In this document: piece after piece, positions 51,593-60,194 of the stretch | How the letters are laid out: each line of letters opens with the position of its first letter | Numbering within the stretch: position 1 is the first letter of the stretch | Assembly: GCA_963826145.1 (NCBI GenBank) | Contig: CAWGVW010000002.1 | Span: 248,001 to 312,000 of the forward strand | DNA: 64,000 bases | Source of the DNA: JBGPLJ01 sp963826145 | Lineage (GTDB): Bacteria; Pseudomonadota; Gammaproteobacteria; Steroidobacterales; Steroidobacteraceae | Direction of reading: 5' to 3' | Program-made: the position numbers and the translations under genes | The notes under the pieces: generated by a model | What the model was told of the DNA's origin: nothing | Seen by the model: only the letters and a program-made list of their open reading frames with translations | Databases searched by the model: none

Positions 51593-52842
51593 GGCGCCGT
51601 CGGGCGATCCACACTCATGATGCGGTCGCGCAGGAACCGAAGGGCGAACAGACCTGGCAGAGCGATGATGACGCAGGTCGTGTAGAGCGTCCCCCATCCA
51701 CCGACATCTGCCACGATGTAGCCGGCGATCGGGCCGAGAAACACTCGCGGAAACGCTGAGATCGAAGACAGCAGCGCGTATTGAAAGGCGCTGAATTGCA
51801 CGTTGCACATTGCCATAAGCAGCGCCGTGAATGCGGCGGTGCCCATGCCGTCGCCGAGATTCTGCACGATCACCGTCAGGTACATCGCGGGCAGCGTCTT
51901 GTCGACCATCAACAGGAGCAGATAAGGCAGCGCTGTGACCACCTGCCCGATGGCAAGCACGACGAGCGAGCGGTAGAGGCCCCATTTCGCCACGCAAACG
52001 CCACCCGCAATGACGCCCGCCATGGTCGCGACCTGGCCGAGGAACTTCGATGCATAGGCGATTTCCGTGAGACGGTAGCCGAGGTCCTGCAGATAGGCTG
52101 TGGAAAGGGAAAGGGTCAGTGCCTCGCCCATTTTGTAAAGCAGCAGCACCGCGAGCAGTGGCAACAGCGGCCATCGCGACAGAATTTCGCGCAGCGGTTC
52201 GATCACCGCGCCCCACAGCGAAATGGGAGGGCGTCCGCCTTGCGGTTCTGGCGAGACGAGCGTGAAGAAGACCGTCGCGAGCATCACACAAGCCATGATG
52301 CGAAATGTCGCGGGCCAGCCAATGTTATCGGCCAGGACGAATGTGACGGCGCCTGAGACGAGCAGTGCCGCGCGATAGCCGATCTGTGTGACGGACGCTG
52401 CTGGTCCACGTTCCTCAGGCCTCACGATATCGGCGCGATACGCGTCGATGACGATATCCTGGGAGGCGCCCACGAATGCGAGCGTCAGTGCAATGGCGGC
52501 TACGGCCGAAACCGACAGGGCGGGATTCAATGTCGACATGCAAAAGAGGAGCGCCGCCGCGACGAGCTGCGCCGGCAGAATCCATCCGCGTCTCCGCCCG
52601 AGAAACGGCAGCGCGTAGCGATCGAGGAATGGCGCCCATAGGAATTTCAGCAGGTACGGCAACTGCAGGAGCGTAGCCATCCCGATGAGCTTGATGTTGA
52701 GACCGTAGGTCTTTAGCCAGGCCTGCAACGTGCCTGCGACGAACGCGATTGGAAAACCGGATGAAAATCCCAGCAGCAGCACACCGAGCATGCGCCGATT
52801 CGCGACGAGCGCCGCGAGACCCGGCCGAACGTTGTCGGTCAC
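51589..52842 (-). CDS. ampG: AmpG-like MFS permease
   Basis: Major facilitator protein of 417 residues with about 12 helices. GVLLLGFSSGFPIAFVAGTL, LLQLPYLLKFLWAPFLDRYA, FVGASQDIVIDAYRADIV and PEERGPAASVTQIGYR are hallmarks of AmpG, which imports anhydromuropeptides for peptidoglycan recycling. The GTG start at 52842 has GGAAG seven bases upstream. The next gene on the same strand is the Rieske gene, with 4-base overlap. Confidence 0.9.
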   Translation of the reverse strand: MTDNVRPGLAALVANRRMLGVLLLGFSSGFPIAFVAGTLQAWLKTYGLNIKLIGMATLLQLPYLLKFLWAPFLDRYALPFLGRRRGWILPAQLVAAALLFCMSTLNPALSVSAVAAIALTLAFVGASQDIVIDAYRADIVRPEERGPAASVTQIGYRAALLVSGAVTFVLADNIGWPATFRIMACVMLATVFFTLVSPEPQGGRPPISLWGAVIEPLREILSRWPLLPLLAVLLLYKMGEALTLSLSTAYLQDLGYRLTEIAYASKFLGQVATMAGVIAGGVCVAKWGLYRSLVVLAIGQVVTALPYLLLLMVDKTLPAMYLTVIVQNLGDGMGTAAFTALLMAMCNVQFSAFQYALLSSISAFPRVFLGPIAGYIVADVGGWGTLYTTCVIIALPGLFALRFLRDRIMSVDRPTAP

Positions 52843-52855
52843 CCGAGCACTTCCA

Positions 52856-53626
52856 TCATGGACAGCGGTAGTCGATCGTGAGCGGTGCGTGGTCGGAGAA
52901 ACGCTTGCTCTTATATATGGAGCATTTCTGCACACGGCCGCGCAAGGATTCGGAGACGATCTGGTAGTCAATGCGCCAGCCCACGTTCTTGGCCCAGGCG
53001 GCGCCGCGATTGGACCACCAGGTGTACTGGTCCGGCTTCTGATTCACCTCCCGAAAGGCGTCCACATAGCCCGCGGGTCCGACGAGATCATCGAACCACG
53101 CACGCTCCTCCGGCAGAAATCCTGAATTCTTCTGATTCGATTTCCAGTTGCGCAGGTCGATCGGTCGGTGCGCGATGTTCCAGTCGCCGCAGAGGACGTA
53201 GTCACGCCGCGAAGCGCGAAGCGACGCCAGATGCGGTCGGAACGCCGCCAGAAAGCGGTATTTCGAGGCTTGTCGTTCGGGCCCGGCCGAACCCGACGGC
53301 AAGTACAGCGAGACAACCGACAGCGCACCGAAGCGTGCTTCGAGGTAGCGTCCTTCACCGTCGAATTCTGGCGCGCCGAATCCGCGCACGATCTTATCCG
53401 GCTCGCGACGGGAAAATAACGCCACCCCGCTGTATCCCTTGCGCACAGCGTCGTAGTAGTGGACATGGTAGCCCTTGGGCCGGAAGCACGGATCCACGAG
53501 CTGCGGCAACTGAGCCTTCGTCTCCTGCAGGCAAACTACATCGGCATTCTGGCGCGCGAGCCATCCGAACAGGCCTTTGCTCGCGGCCGAGCGGATACCG
53601 TTGACGTTGAGCGTGATGATGCGCAT
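52856..53626 (-). CDS. xthA: Exodeoxyribonuclease III
   Basis: AP endonuclease/3' exonuclease of 256 residues in base excision repair. MRIITLNVNGIRSAASKGLF, VVCLQETKAQ (metal-binding Glu), YSGVALFSR, VLCGDWNIAH and the C-terminal SDHAPLTIDY (catalytic Asp-His) are all present. ATG at 53626 starts the conserved N terminus; upstream open sequence overlaps the pyrE promoter. Divergent from pyrE; 13 bases before the permease gene. Confidence 0.96.
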   Translation of the reverse strand: MRIITLNVNGIRSAASKGLFGWLARQNADVVCLQETKAQLPQLVDPCFRPKGYHVHYYDAVRKGYSGVALFSRREPDKIVRGFGAPEFDGEGRYLEARFGALSVVSLYLPSGSAGPERQASKYRFLAAFRPHLASLRASRRDYVLCGDWNIAHRPIDLRNWKSNQKNSGFLPEERAWFDDLVGPAGYVDAFREVNQKPDQYTWWSNRGAAWAKNVGWRIDYQIVSESLRGRVQKCSIYKSKRFSDHAPLTIDYRCP

Positions 53627-53681
53627 GCAGAACTGTCGGGGCGACTCTTCTATACTGCTCGCGAGTATCACAACGACACAC

Positions 53682-54338
53682 ATGAGCTACAAGTCCGATT
53701 TCATCGCGCTCTGCCTCGAGCTGAACGTGCTGCGGTTCGACCCGGTACGCCGTTTTCAGCTGAAGTCCGGCCGCCTCAGTCCATACTTCTTCAATGCGGG
53801 CCTCTTCAATACCGGCCGCGCAATTGCGCAGCTCGGCCATGCGTTTGCGGCGGCGATAACGGCGACGACCGTCCAGTTCGACATGCTTTTCGGTCCCGCC
53901 TACAAAGGCATACCGCTCGTCACGACCACTGCCGCGGCATTGGCGATCGAGCACGCCCGGAACTTCCCGTTCGCCTTCAACCGCAAGGAGGCGAAGGATC
54001 ACGGCGAAGGCGGCAACATGATCGGAAGCCCATTGCAAGGGCGCGTGATGATCATCGATGACGTCATTACGGCTGGCACCGCAATCCGGGAGTCGGTGCA
54101 GCTGATTCGGAGCGCGGGGGCGGAGCTTGCCGCTGTCGCACTCGCCCTGGATCGCCAGGAACGCGGCCAGCATGAATCGAATCGGCGCTCGGCCGTGCAG
54201 GAGGTTGAGGCGCAATTCCATGCCCCTTGCATCTGCATCGTGACGCTCGATGACTTGATTGAGCATCTGGAGCAGGCTGGGCGAACTGCCGATCTTGCCG
54301 CGATGCGAGAGTATCGCGATCGCTACGGCATTCATTGA
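53682..54338 (+). CDS. pyrE: Orotate phosphoribosyltransferase
   Basis: De novo pyrimidine biosynthesis enzyme of 218 residues (orotate + PRPP to OMP). LKSGRLSPYFFNAGLFNTG, MLFGPAYKGIPLVTTTA, FNRKEAKDHGEGGNMIG and the PRPP-binding VMIIDDVITAGTAIRE are complete. The short upstream gap shared with xthA contains a TATACT -10-like box at 53651-53656, on the pyrE strand. Confidence 0.96.
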   Translation: MSYKSDFIALCLELNVLRFDPVRRFQLKSGRLSPYFFNAGLFNTGRAIAQLGHAFAAAITATTVQFDMLFGPAYKGIPLVTTTAAALAIEHARNFPFAFNRKEAKDHGEGGNMIGSPLQGRVMIIDDVITAGTAIRESVQLIRSAGAELAAVALALDRQERGQHESNRRSAVQEVEAQFHAPCICIVTLDDLIEHLEQAGRTADLAAMREYRDRYGIH

Positions 54339-54449
54339 TGCCGACCGATGTCAGGAACAGCGGAGTGCGCTGCGTCACACTTGCCCCGGCCAGCATATGC
54401 AAAATCTGGCGGGTCATGCAGAATAACGCGTCGTGTCGGAGGCCTTCCG

Positions 54450-55178
54450 ATGCCGAATAAATGCCGGAAAGTCTCACGATTTCAAGGCTGGAACTCCGCC
54501 GTCATGTGCCATCGCGCGTCCCTGATGTTGTTCCTCGCCACGACGCTGGCGGTTACCGCCGCAACAAGCAGCGCGGACGCGAGCACCACACCCGGCAATA
54601 CCGGATCGCACACTGAAAAGCTTTATCGCTGGGTCGACGACAAGGGCGTTGTCCACTATGGCGACTCCATTCCACCCGAATACTCCAAACAGCAACGCGA
54701 CGTGCTCAACAAGCAGGGTGTGCAGATCGGCACGATGGAAGCCGAGAAGACGCCGGCGCAGGTTGCCGAGGAACTGCGCAAGCGCGAAGCTCTGCAACAA
54801 AGCCAAGCACGCGACGAAATTCTGCTTCGCACCTACCTTTCGGCGGAGCAGATCGAACAGCTTCGCGATCAGCGCCTCGACCTGATCGAAGGGCAGATCA
54901 AAGTCACTGCGCAATATCTGCGCAGCCGACGCACGAGGCTAGGCGAGCTGCACACGCAGAGTTCGATATTCCGGCCGTACAGCACATCTGCCAATGCGCG
55001 CCAAATGCCGGATCAACTCGCCGAGGAGCTAATTCGGACGCTGAATGACATCAAGGTGCAGGAAGAGAGTCTCGTAGCCAAGCGAGCCGAACAGCAGGCT
55101 TTGCGCGATCAGTTTCACAGCGATATCGAGCGATTCAAGGAGTTGAAGGCCGCACAGGCCGTCATTCGCACTCAGTAG
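54450..55178 (+). CDS. DUF4124 domain exported protein
   Basis: Protein of 242 residues with hydrophobic signal (ASLMLFLATTLAVTAATSSA) and then a DUF4124 motif (KLYRWVDDKGVVHYGDSIPP), a small domain found in many envelope proteins of gammaproteobacteria. The remainder is helical and charged, probably a coiled coil (VAEELRKREALQQSQA; EESLVAKRAEQQALRDQF). The ATG at 54450 has GGAGG seven bases upstream, giving a long n-region; the ATG at 54504 gives a tighter signal peptide. Function unknown. Confidence 0.85.
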   Translation: MPNKCRKVSRFQGWNSAVMCHRASLMLFLATTLAVTAATSSADASTTPGNTGSHTEKLYRWVDDKGVVHYGDSIPPEYSKQQRDVLNKQGVQIGTMEAEKTPAQVAEELRKREALQQSQARDEILLRTYLSAEQIEQLRDQRLDLIEGQIKVTAQYLRSRRTRLGELHTQSSIFRPYSTSANARQMPDQLAEELIRTLNDIKVQEESLVAKRAEQQALRDQFHSDIERFKELKAAQAVIRTQ

Positions 55179-55181
55179 GGC

Positions 55182-55652
55182 TTACTTTCGGCCCGAGCTG
55201 CCGAATCCGCCGGCGCCCCGGTCGGAAACGGCGAAATCCTCCACCACTTCGAAAGCCACCTGCGCAACTCTAATCAGCACCATTTGCGCAATGCGTTCTC
55301 CGGGTTGCACTGTGAATGGCGCTGAACTGCGATTCCAGCAGGAAACCATCACCTGTCCTTGGTAATCGGAATCGATAAGCCCCACGAGATTGCCGAGCAC
55401 AATACCGTGCTTGTGGCCGAGCCCAGATCGCGGCAGGAGAACTGCGGCGTACGCAGGGTCGTCGATATGGATCGCAATGCCGGTTGGAATCAGCGCGCTG
55501 GCCCCCGGCTGCAGCACCAGCGGAGCGTCGATGCACGCACGCAGATCGACTCCAGCGGAGCCAGCAGTCGCATGCGCTGGGAGCGGAAATTCGGCGCCAA
55601 CCCGCGGATCAAGGACCTTGACCTTGAGGGGGCGCGAGACATCTGAACTCAT
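55182..55652 (-). CDS. dut: Deoxyuridine 5'-triphosphate nucleotidohydrolase
   Basis: Trimeric dUTPase of 156 residues that keeps uracil out of DNA and makes dUMP. Motifs: GSAGVDLRA (1), PRSGLGHKHG (2), GLIDSDYQGQ (3), RIAQMVL (4) and RGAGGFGSSG (5), the full set. It follows coaBC by only 4 bases, the usual dfp-dut operon. Confidence 0.96.
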   Translation of the reverse strand: MSSDVSRPLKVKVLDPRVGAEFPLPAHATAGSAGVDLRACIDAPLVLQPGASALIPTGIAIHIDDPAYAAVLLPRSGLGHKHGIVLGNLVGLIDSDYQGQVMVSCWNRSSAPFTVQPGERIAQMVLIRVAQVAFEVVEDFAVSDRGAGGFGSSGRK

Positions 55653-55656
55653 GGAA

Positions 55657-56865
55657 TCAAGCTTTCTTCGTCTGTCGGTAACGGTCCGCTATCAGGGCAA
55701 CGAGTTCCCGGGCTAGGGCCTCCTTGCCTGTCGGACCGAGTCGGCGCGACCCGTCTCGCCAGAGGACCGTCAGCGCATTGTCGTCGCAGTCGAATGCGAG
55801 CCCGTCACCTACGCGATTCGCGGCGATCATGTCCAGGCGCTTGCGCTCCAGTTTGGCGAGCGCGTGCTCCTCAATCTTCTCAGTTTCAGCCGCGAATCCT
55901 ACCGAGAACGGTGGCCTTGGCAGCGCCGTCACTGATGCCAGCACGTCAGGCGCACGAGTCAGCTCAAGTTCGAGGTTGTCCTGTGTCTTCTTAATCTTCT
56001 GGCCCGCGATAGCCGCCGGTCGGTAATCCGCAACCGCGGCCGCGGCGATGATAATGTGCGTTCCGTCGATGGCCGCATGCACGGCGGAATGCATGTCATC
56101 GGCACTCTCAACATCGATGCGCTTGACGCCGAACGGCGTTGCCAGCGCGACAGGCCCACTGACGAGGGTAACCTCGGCCCCCGCCTCGCGCGCAGCTGCC
56201 GCCACCGCAAAGCCCATCTTTCCGGAACTGCGATTGCTTATGAATCGCACGGGGTCGATCCGCTCGCGTGTCGGGCCCGCCGTAACCATGACCTTCAGAC
56301 CCGCCAGCACGCCTTCATTTCCAATTGCTGCATCGACCGAGTCAGCGATTTCACGCGGTTCTAGCATGCGCCCGACTCCGGTCTCGCCGCACGCCTGGTC
56401 CCCAGTTGCAGGACCAAGTACCCGAATACCACGCTCGCGGAGTTTTGAAACATTCGCTTGCGTAGCCGCATTCCCCCACATGACACGGTTCATGGCCGGT
56501 GCCACGATAATTGGCGCCACTGTCGCCAGGCAGAGCGTCGCGAGCAGATCGTCCGCAAAACCCGACGCTAGACGCGCAATGAAGTTTGCGCTCGCCGGCG
56601 CTACGAGAACGTGTGAAGCCCATCGCGCCAGCTCGATGTGTCCCATTGCCGCCTCGGCGGCCGGATCCCAGAGGTCTGTCCGCACTGGCCGCGATGAGAC
56701 GGCCTGGAAGGTCGTTGGTGAAACGAAATGTTGTGCGGATTCGGTCATGACGACCTGAACGTCCGCACCACGTTCTATGAGTCGCCTGACCAGATCGGGG
56801 CTCTTGTAGGCGGCGATCCCGCCTGTCACGCCCAGGATGACTCGTCTTGCCGCACGCTCACTCAT
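55657..56865 (-). CDS. coaBC: Bifunctional phosphopantothenoylcysteine decarboxylase / phosphopantothenate-cysteine ligase
   Basis: Coenzyme A biosynthesis protein of 402 residues. The N-terminal CoaC flavoprotein part has GVTGGIAAYKSPDLVRRLIE, the active-site HIELARWA and VAPAMNRVMWGNAATQANV. The C-terminal CoaB part has VMVTAGPTRERIDPVRFISN and SSGKMGFAVAAAA. Start ATG at 56865. Co-transcribed with dut, the usual dfp-dut arrangement. Confidence 0.96.
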   Translation of the reverse strand: MSERAARRVILGVTGGIAAYKSPDLVRRLIERGADVQVVMTESAQHFVSPTTFQAVSSRPVRTDLWDPAAEAAMGHIELARWASHVLVAPASANFIARLASGFADDLLATLCLATVAPIIVAPAMNRVMWGNAATQANVSKLRERGIRVLGPATGDQACGETGVGRMLEPREIADSVDAAIGNEGVLAGLKVMVTAGPTRERIDPVRFISNRSSGKMGFAVAAAAREAGAEVTLVSGPVALATPFGVKRIDVESADDMHSAVHAAIDGTHIIIAAAAVADYRPAAIAGQKIKKTQDNLELELTRAPDVLASVTALPRPPFSVGFAAETEKIEEHALAKLERKRLDMIAANRVGDGLAFDCDDNALTVLWRDGSRRLGPTGKEALARELVALIADRYRQTKKA

Positions 56866-56951
56866 GGGCCCGGATTATAGCTTCAATGCTAGGGGCAACC
56901 GCATCTAGCTCTCCTCTAACTCTTTGATTGATAAAACAGTCGTCGCGAATC

Positions 56952-56990
56952 CGAACCTGAACGACAGCTAAACCGCCACGTTCAGGTTCG
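56952..56990. promoter_or_regulatory. 12-base perfect inverted repeat upstream of the RcnB-like gene
   Basis: CGAACCTGAACG (56952-56963) and CGTTCAGGTTCG (56979-56990) are perfect reverse complements with a 15-base spacer, in the gap between divergent coaBC and the RcnB-like gene. It could be an operator for a dimeric regulator, or a hairpin in the leader of the RcnB-like mRNA, since it ends 67 bases before the start codon. Confidence 0.55.
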
Positions 56991-57057
56991 CGTCAGCCGC
57001 CGCTTGAAATAGTGCGCACGCATTCGGATCAACCAGATCCTGTGAAGGAGAGCTGAA

Positions 57058-57504
57058 ATGAAACGCACTATTAGCGCCGTCCTCTTGTTCGTGCTCCTAG
57101 CCGGCACCGCGGCCCAGGCAGGTACACCGCCCCATTGGACACATCAAAACACACGAAACGGCGGCCGGACCGCACACGATCGAGGTGAGCGGCGTGACTT
57201 CCGCGATCCGCGCCCTGATCGGCATTTCGATCGTGGACGCAGCGATCACCGCGACTACTCACGGGGGCGATATCAGGCTGGACGCTACTACCCGCCGCGC
57301 GCGTATGTCGTGCACGGCTGGTACCGCGGCGACAGGCTGCCGCGCACATATTTCGCCCGCCCGTACGTCGTGTATGGCTACCGGTCGTATCACTTGTACG
57401 ATCCGCCGCGTGGTTACTACTGGGTGCGGGTAAGCGATGACGTCTTCTTGACTGCCATCGCAACAGGCTTTGTTCTCGATGCCGTATACAACATCTACTA
57501 CTGA
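57058..57504 (+). CDS. RcnB-family periplasmic protein
   Basis: Exported protein of 148 residues: signal peptide (AVLLFVLLAGTAAQAG), then a Arg/Asp/His-rich linker (DRGERRDFRDPRPDRHFDRG) and a C-terminal RcnB-type domain (YHLYDPPRGYYWVRVSDDVF). RcnB family proteins are implicated in nickel/cobalt homeostasis; the substrate here is unknown. Strong AAGGAG seven bases upstream of ATG. Codon use appears less GC-biased than in neighbouring genes. Confidence 0.87.
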   Translation: MKRTISAVLLFVLLAGTAAQAGTPPHWTHQNTRNGGRTAHDRGERRDFRDPRPDRHFDRGRSDHRDYSRGRYQAGRYYPPRAYVVHGWYRGDRLPRTYFARPYVVYGYRSYHLYDPPRGYYWVRVSDDVFLTAIATGFVLDAVYNIYY

Positions 57505-57513
57505 TCAATCTCG

Positions 57514-57545
57514 GCGCCCCGGCATCCTGCCGGGGCGCTGCTTTC
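57514..57545 (+). terminator. Intrinsic terminator after the RcnB-like gene
   Basis: Stem gcgccccggc / gccggggcgc (10 bp, five-base loop) followed by TGCTTTC, ten bases after the RcnB-like stop codon. Strong stem, modest T run. Confidence 0.65.
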
Positions 57546-57681
57546 GTCGCCGGATATCTCGTTCACTTCTCGACTCGAGAATTTTGAGATCTGCCCTTCA
57601 CCATTCGGATCCCTTGAATTCCTCAGCAAACGCGATACTTGTGAACGAGGCATCGTAGGAGCTGTCGTTCAGAATAGCTGG

Positions 57682-58356
57682 ATGGCGACAACTCGATCAT
57701 TGCGTCGGACTCAACCACGGGAAAAGCTGTTCCGGCACGGCGCCGCCGCTCTTAGCGAAGCGGAACTGCTGGGTGCGATCATGCGCAGCGGGTCCAAGGG
57801 CCGCAGCGCGGTAGAGTTTGCTCACGACATGCTGAGGGAATTCGGCGGTCTGCGCGGACTCCTGTCGGCCGAGCTACAACGGTTCCTCAAGGTCAGCGGA
57901 CTCACTCACACTCGTTACGCGCAGCTGCAGGCAGCGCTCGAGCTCGCGCGGCGACACTATCAGCAGCAGCTGGAATCCGGGCCGTGCCTGACGAGCCCGC
58001 GGGCAACGAGGGATTTCCTGGTGGCGCGTCTGCGGGATCGGCCGTACGAAGTGTTTTGTTGCCTGTATCTGGACAATCGGCATCGATTGACCGCGTTTGA
58101 CGAGCTCTTTCGCGGCACTATCGACGGTGCAAGCGTGCACCCGCGCGAGGTTGTGCGCGAAGCGCTTGATCATCGCGCCGCAGCCGTCATCCTTGCCCAC
58201 AATCATCCTTCAGGCGTCGCAGAGCCGAGCCAGGCGGACGAGCTGATCACTCAACGGTTGCGGGATGCGCTGGCGCTCGTCGATATACGGCTTCTCGATC
58301 ACTTGATCGTTGGCGACGGGGTCTGTACGTCGCTCGCCGAACGGGGGCTGATCTGA
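57682..58356 (+). CDS. radC: RadC family JAB-domain protein
   Basis: Protein of 224 residues with N-terminal HhH-like region (LSEAELLGAIMRSGSKGRSA) and a JAB1/MPN-like metalloprotease fold whose catalytic signature is intact: AVILAHNHPSGVAEPSQAD (His-x-His, Ser, Asp). Historical DNA repair assignment is disputed; function is unproven. It precedes rpmB/rpmG, the common radC-rpmBG neighbourhood. Confidence 0.93.
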   Translation: MATTRSLRRTQPREKLFRHGAAALSEAELLGAIMRSGSKGRSAVEFAHDMLREFGGLRGLLSAELQRFLKVSGLTHTRYAQLQAALELARRHYQQQLESGPCLTSPRATRDFLVARLRDRPYEVFCCLYLDNRHRLTAFDELFRGTIDGASVHPREVVREALDHRAAAVILAHNHPSGVAEPSQADELITQRLRDALALVDIRLLDHLIVGDGVCTSLAERGLI

Positions 58357-58393
58357 TCGGCGGCGTGTGTTTCTCGGCGATCCGGGTCTGTGC

Positions 58394-58423
58394 TTGCCGA
58401 CCTTCCAGCTTGCTGGTTAAATA
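58394..58423 (+). promoter_or_regulatory. Putative rpmBG promoter
   Basis: TTGCCG (58394-58399) and TAAATA (58418-58423) spaced by 18 bases, followed by an AT-rich leader up to the ribosome binding site of rpmB. Fits a sigma-70 promoter by eye. Confidence 0.4.
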
Positions 58424-58489
58424 CGCCGCTCGATTTGCCTTGCACGTTCCTAACTTATTGATTGATTTATTTTTTTCGAGGTCACAGCG

Positions 58490-58726
58490 ATGTCCAGGGT
58501 ATGTCAGATCACCGGTAAACGACCCATCACGGGTAATACCGTCTCGCATGCGAACAATCGCAAGCGTCGCCGCTTCCTTCCCAACCTGCACACCCAGCGA
58601 TTCTGGCTGGAGACGGAAAAGCGGTTCATAAGCCTGCGCGTTTCGACGCGAGGCCTGCGTACGATCGAGAAGAATGGGATTGAAGCCGTGCTCGCGAAAT
58701 TGCGCGCTCATGGCCAGAAGATCTAA
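58490..58726 (+). CDS. rpmB: 50S ribosomal protein L28
   Basis: Ribosomal protein of 78 residues, the normal size. MSRVCQITGKRPITGNTVSH and the basic NRKRRRFLPNLHTQ-like core (here NNRKRRRFLPNLHTQRFW) are diagnostic. Followed by rpmG 27 bases on, the conserved pair. Confidence 0.97.
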   Translation: MSRVCQITGKRPITGNTVSHANNRKRRRFLPNLHTQRFWLETEKRFISLRVSTRGLRTIEKNGIEAVLAKLRAHGQKI

Positions 58727-58753
58727 CAGACCTGGATAACGCGAGGCGAAGCG

Positions 58754-58909
58754 ATGCGCGACAAGATAAAACTGGTTTCATCGGCGGGCACGGGTCACTT
58801 CTACGTGACCACAAAGAACAAGCGCCTGCATCCGGATAAGCTGGAAACCAAGAAATTCGATCCGGTCGTACGCAAGCACGTTGCGTACAAAGAATCGAAG
58901 ATCAAGTAG
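58754..58909 (+). CDS. rpmG: 50S ribosomal protein L33
   Basis: Short ribosomal protein of 51 residues, read directly from the bases: MRDKIKLVSSAGTGHFYVTT, then NKRLHPDKLETKKFDPVVRK and a basic C terminus ending ESKIK. This matches the zinc-free L33 type, since the Cys-x2-Cys pairs of the C+ form are missing. ATG at 58754 has GAGG upstream. It is transcribed with rpmB. Confidence 0.97.
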   Translation: MRDKIKLVSSAGTGHFYVTTKNKRLHPDKLETKKFDPVVRKHVAYKESKIK

Positions 58910-58929
58910 TCGGTGGCGCTACTCCGGCT

Positions 58930-60126
58930 CTACGCGCGCCGGACAGCGGGTCGCAGACTGTAGCTCGACAGGCGCCGGGCGAATTCCTCCAGTGCCTTGA
59001 TGCCGCTGGCCTCCGCTTCCGCACACCACTCCCTGAGCGAATCAATGAGCCGCTCATTACTCGCGTGCCTGCCTTCCCAGATCTGTCGCAGGCGGTCTCG
59101 ATACTCATGCACGCGATTCAGGATCTGGCTCTCCTCTAGCAGTACCGCGAGCTTCTTGTTTGCCTGCCCGTCCAACAGCGCCGGATGCCGAGTCAGCAAC
59201 TTGCGCGCAGCGCGCCTGAGACTGAACGAGGGCATGCGCTTCGACCATTCCTGACGCAGGACCGGCAGCGTCACTAGCCGCTTGTAATCTCGAAGCACGT
59301 GCATGCGGTTGGTGATCACTGCGCGCACGGTTTCGAGATCAACCAGGCGGCGCTCCACTGCGAGGACGGGCTGAGGCGCTACGCGTCTGACTCGTGCCAG
59401 CCCTAACGCGGAAAAGATCTTGATGTAGAACCAGCCGATGTCGAACTCCCAGCGCTGTGACGAGAACTTGGCCGACGTCGGAAACGCGTGATGATTGTTG
59501 TGCAGCTCTTCGCCGCCGATCAACAGGCCCCAGGGGACAATGTTGCGCGCTGCATTATCGCACTCGTAGTTGCGATATCCTGTGTGATGCCCGAGTCCGT
59601 TGATGATGCCAGCCGCCAGCACGGGCATCGCCGCGAGCTGCACCGCGATCAGGATGATGCCCGGGACTCCGAACAATGCCAGATATACAAGGATGAGAAA
59701 CACGATGCCGAAATTGCGATACCGGCTGTAAACGTTGCGCTCGACCCAGTCGTTCACGGTGTCGGCGCCGAACTTGGCCTGCGTTTCCGCATTGCGCGAT
59801 TCCGGGTAATAGAGCTCGTAGCCTTCGAGGAGCACCTTCTTGATGCCAAAGACGACCGGGCTGTGCGGGTCGCCGATCCGGTCGGAGAACGCATGATGCT
59901 TGCGATGAACCGCAACCCATTCGCGAGTAATCTGGCCCGAGGTCAACCAGATCCAGAAGCGGAACAAGTGTCGCAGCACAGGGTGCAGGTCTAGCGAGCG
60001 ATGTGCGGCATCGCGATGCAAGTACAGCGTGACGGCCATGACCGTGAGCTGCAGCAGGGCGACGCCCCAAAGGACGTAGCCGAGAGCGCTGAGCTGCAAT
60101 AGCCCATATAGAAAGTCCAGGTTCAC
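58930..60126 (-). CDS. DesA-type acyl lipid/acyl-CoA fatty acid desaturase
   Basis: Membrane di-iron desaturase of 398 residues. Three histidine boxes: HRDAAHRS, HRKHHAFSD and HNNHHAFP; hydrophobic segments LFGVPGIILIAVQLAAMPVL and around the N terminus. A C-terminal region of about 120 residues beyond the third box (charged, helical) is typical of Pseudomonas-type DesA proteins, which are about this length. It introduces double bonds into membrane lipid acyl chains, likely at delta-9. Divergent from mutM. Confidence 0.92.
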   Translation of the reverse strand: MNLDFLYGLLQLSALGYVLWGVALLQLTVMAVTLYLHRDAAHRSLDLHPVLRHLFRFWIWLTSGQITREWVAVHRKHHAFSDRIGDPHSPVVFGIKKVLLEGYELYYPESRNAETQAKFGADTVNDWVERNVYSRYRNFGIVFLILVYLALFGVPGIILIAVQLAAMPVLAAGIINGLGHHTGYRNYECDNAARNIVPWGLLIGGEELHNNHHAFPTSAKFSSQRWEFDIGWFYIKIFSALGLARVRRVAPQPVLAVERRLVDLETVRAVITNRMHVLRDYKRLVTLPVLRQEWSKRMPSFSLRRAARKLLTRHPALLDGQANKKLAVLLEESQILNRVHEYRDRLRQIWEGRHASNERLIDSLREWCAEAEASGIKALEEFARRLSSYSLRPAVRRA

Positions 60127-60194
60127 GTCGACGATCTCCCCATTGGCCGGACTCTCAGTGTATCGGCGGTCCCGGCAATATACTCAACATTCGC

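Noticed and set aside
57058..57504. Histidine/arginine-rich protein as an antifreeze-like or silk-like structural repeat protein
   Set aside because: The C-terminal half matches RcnB-type periplasmic proteins and the charged linker is typical of that family.
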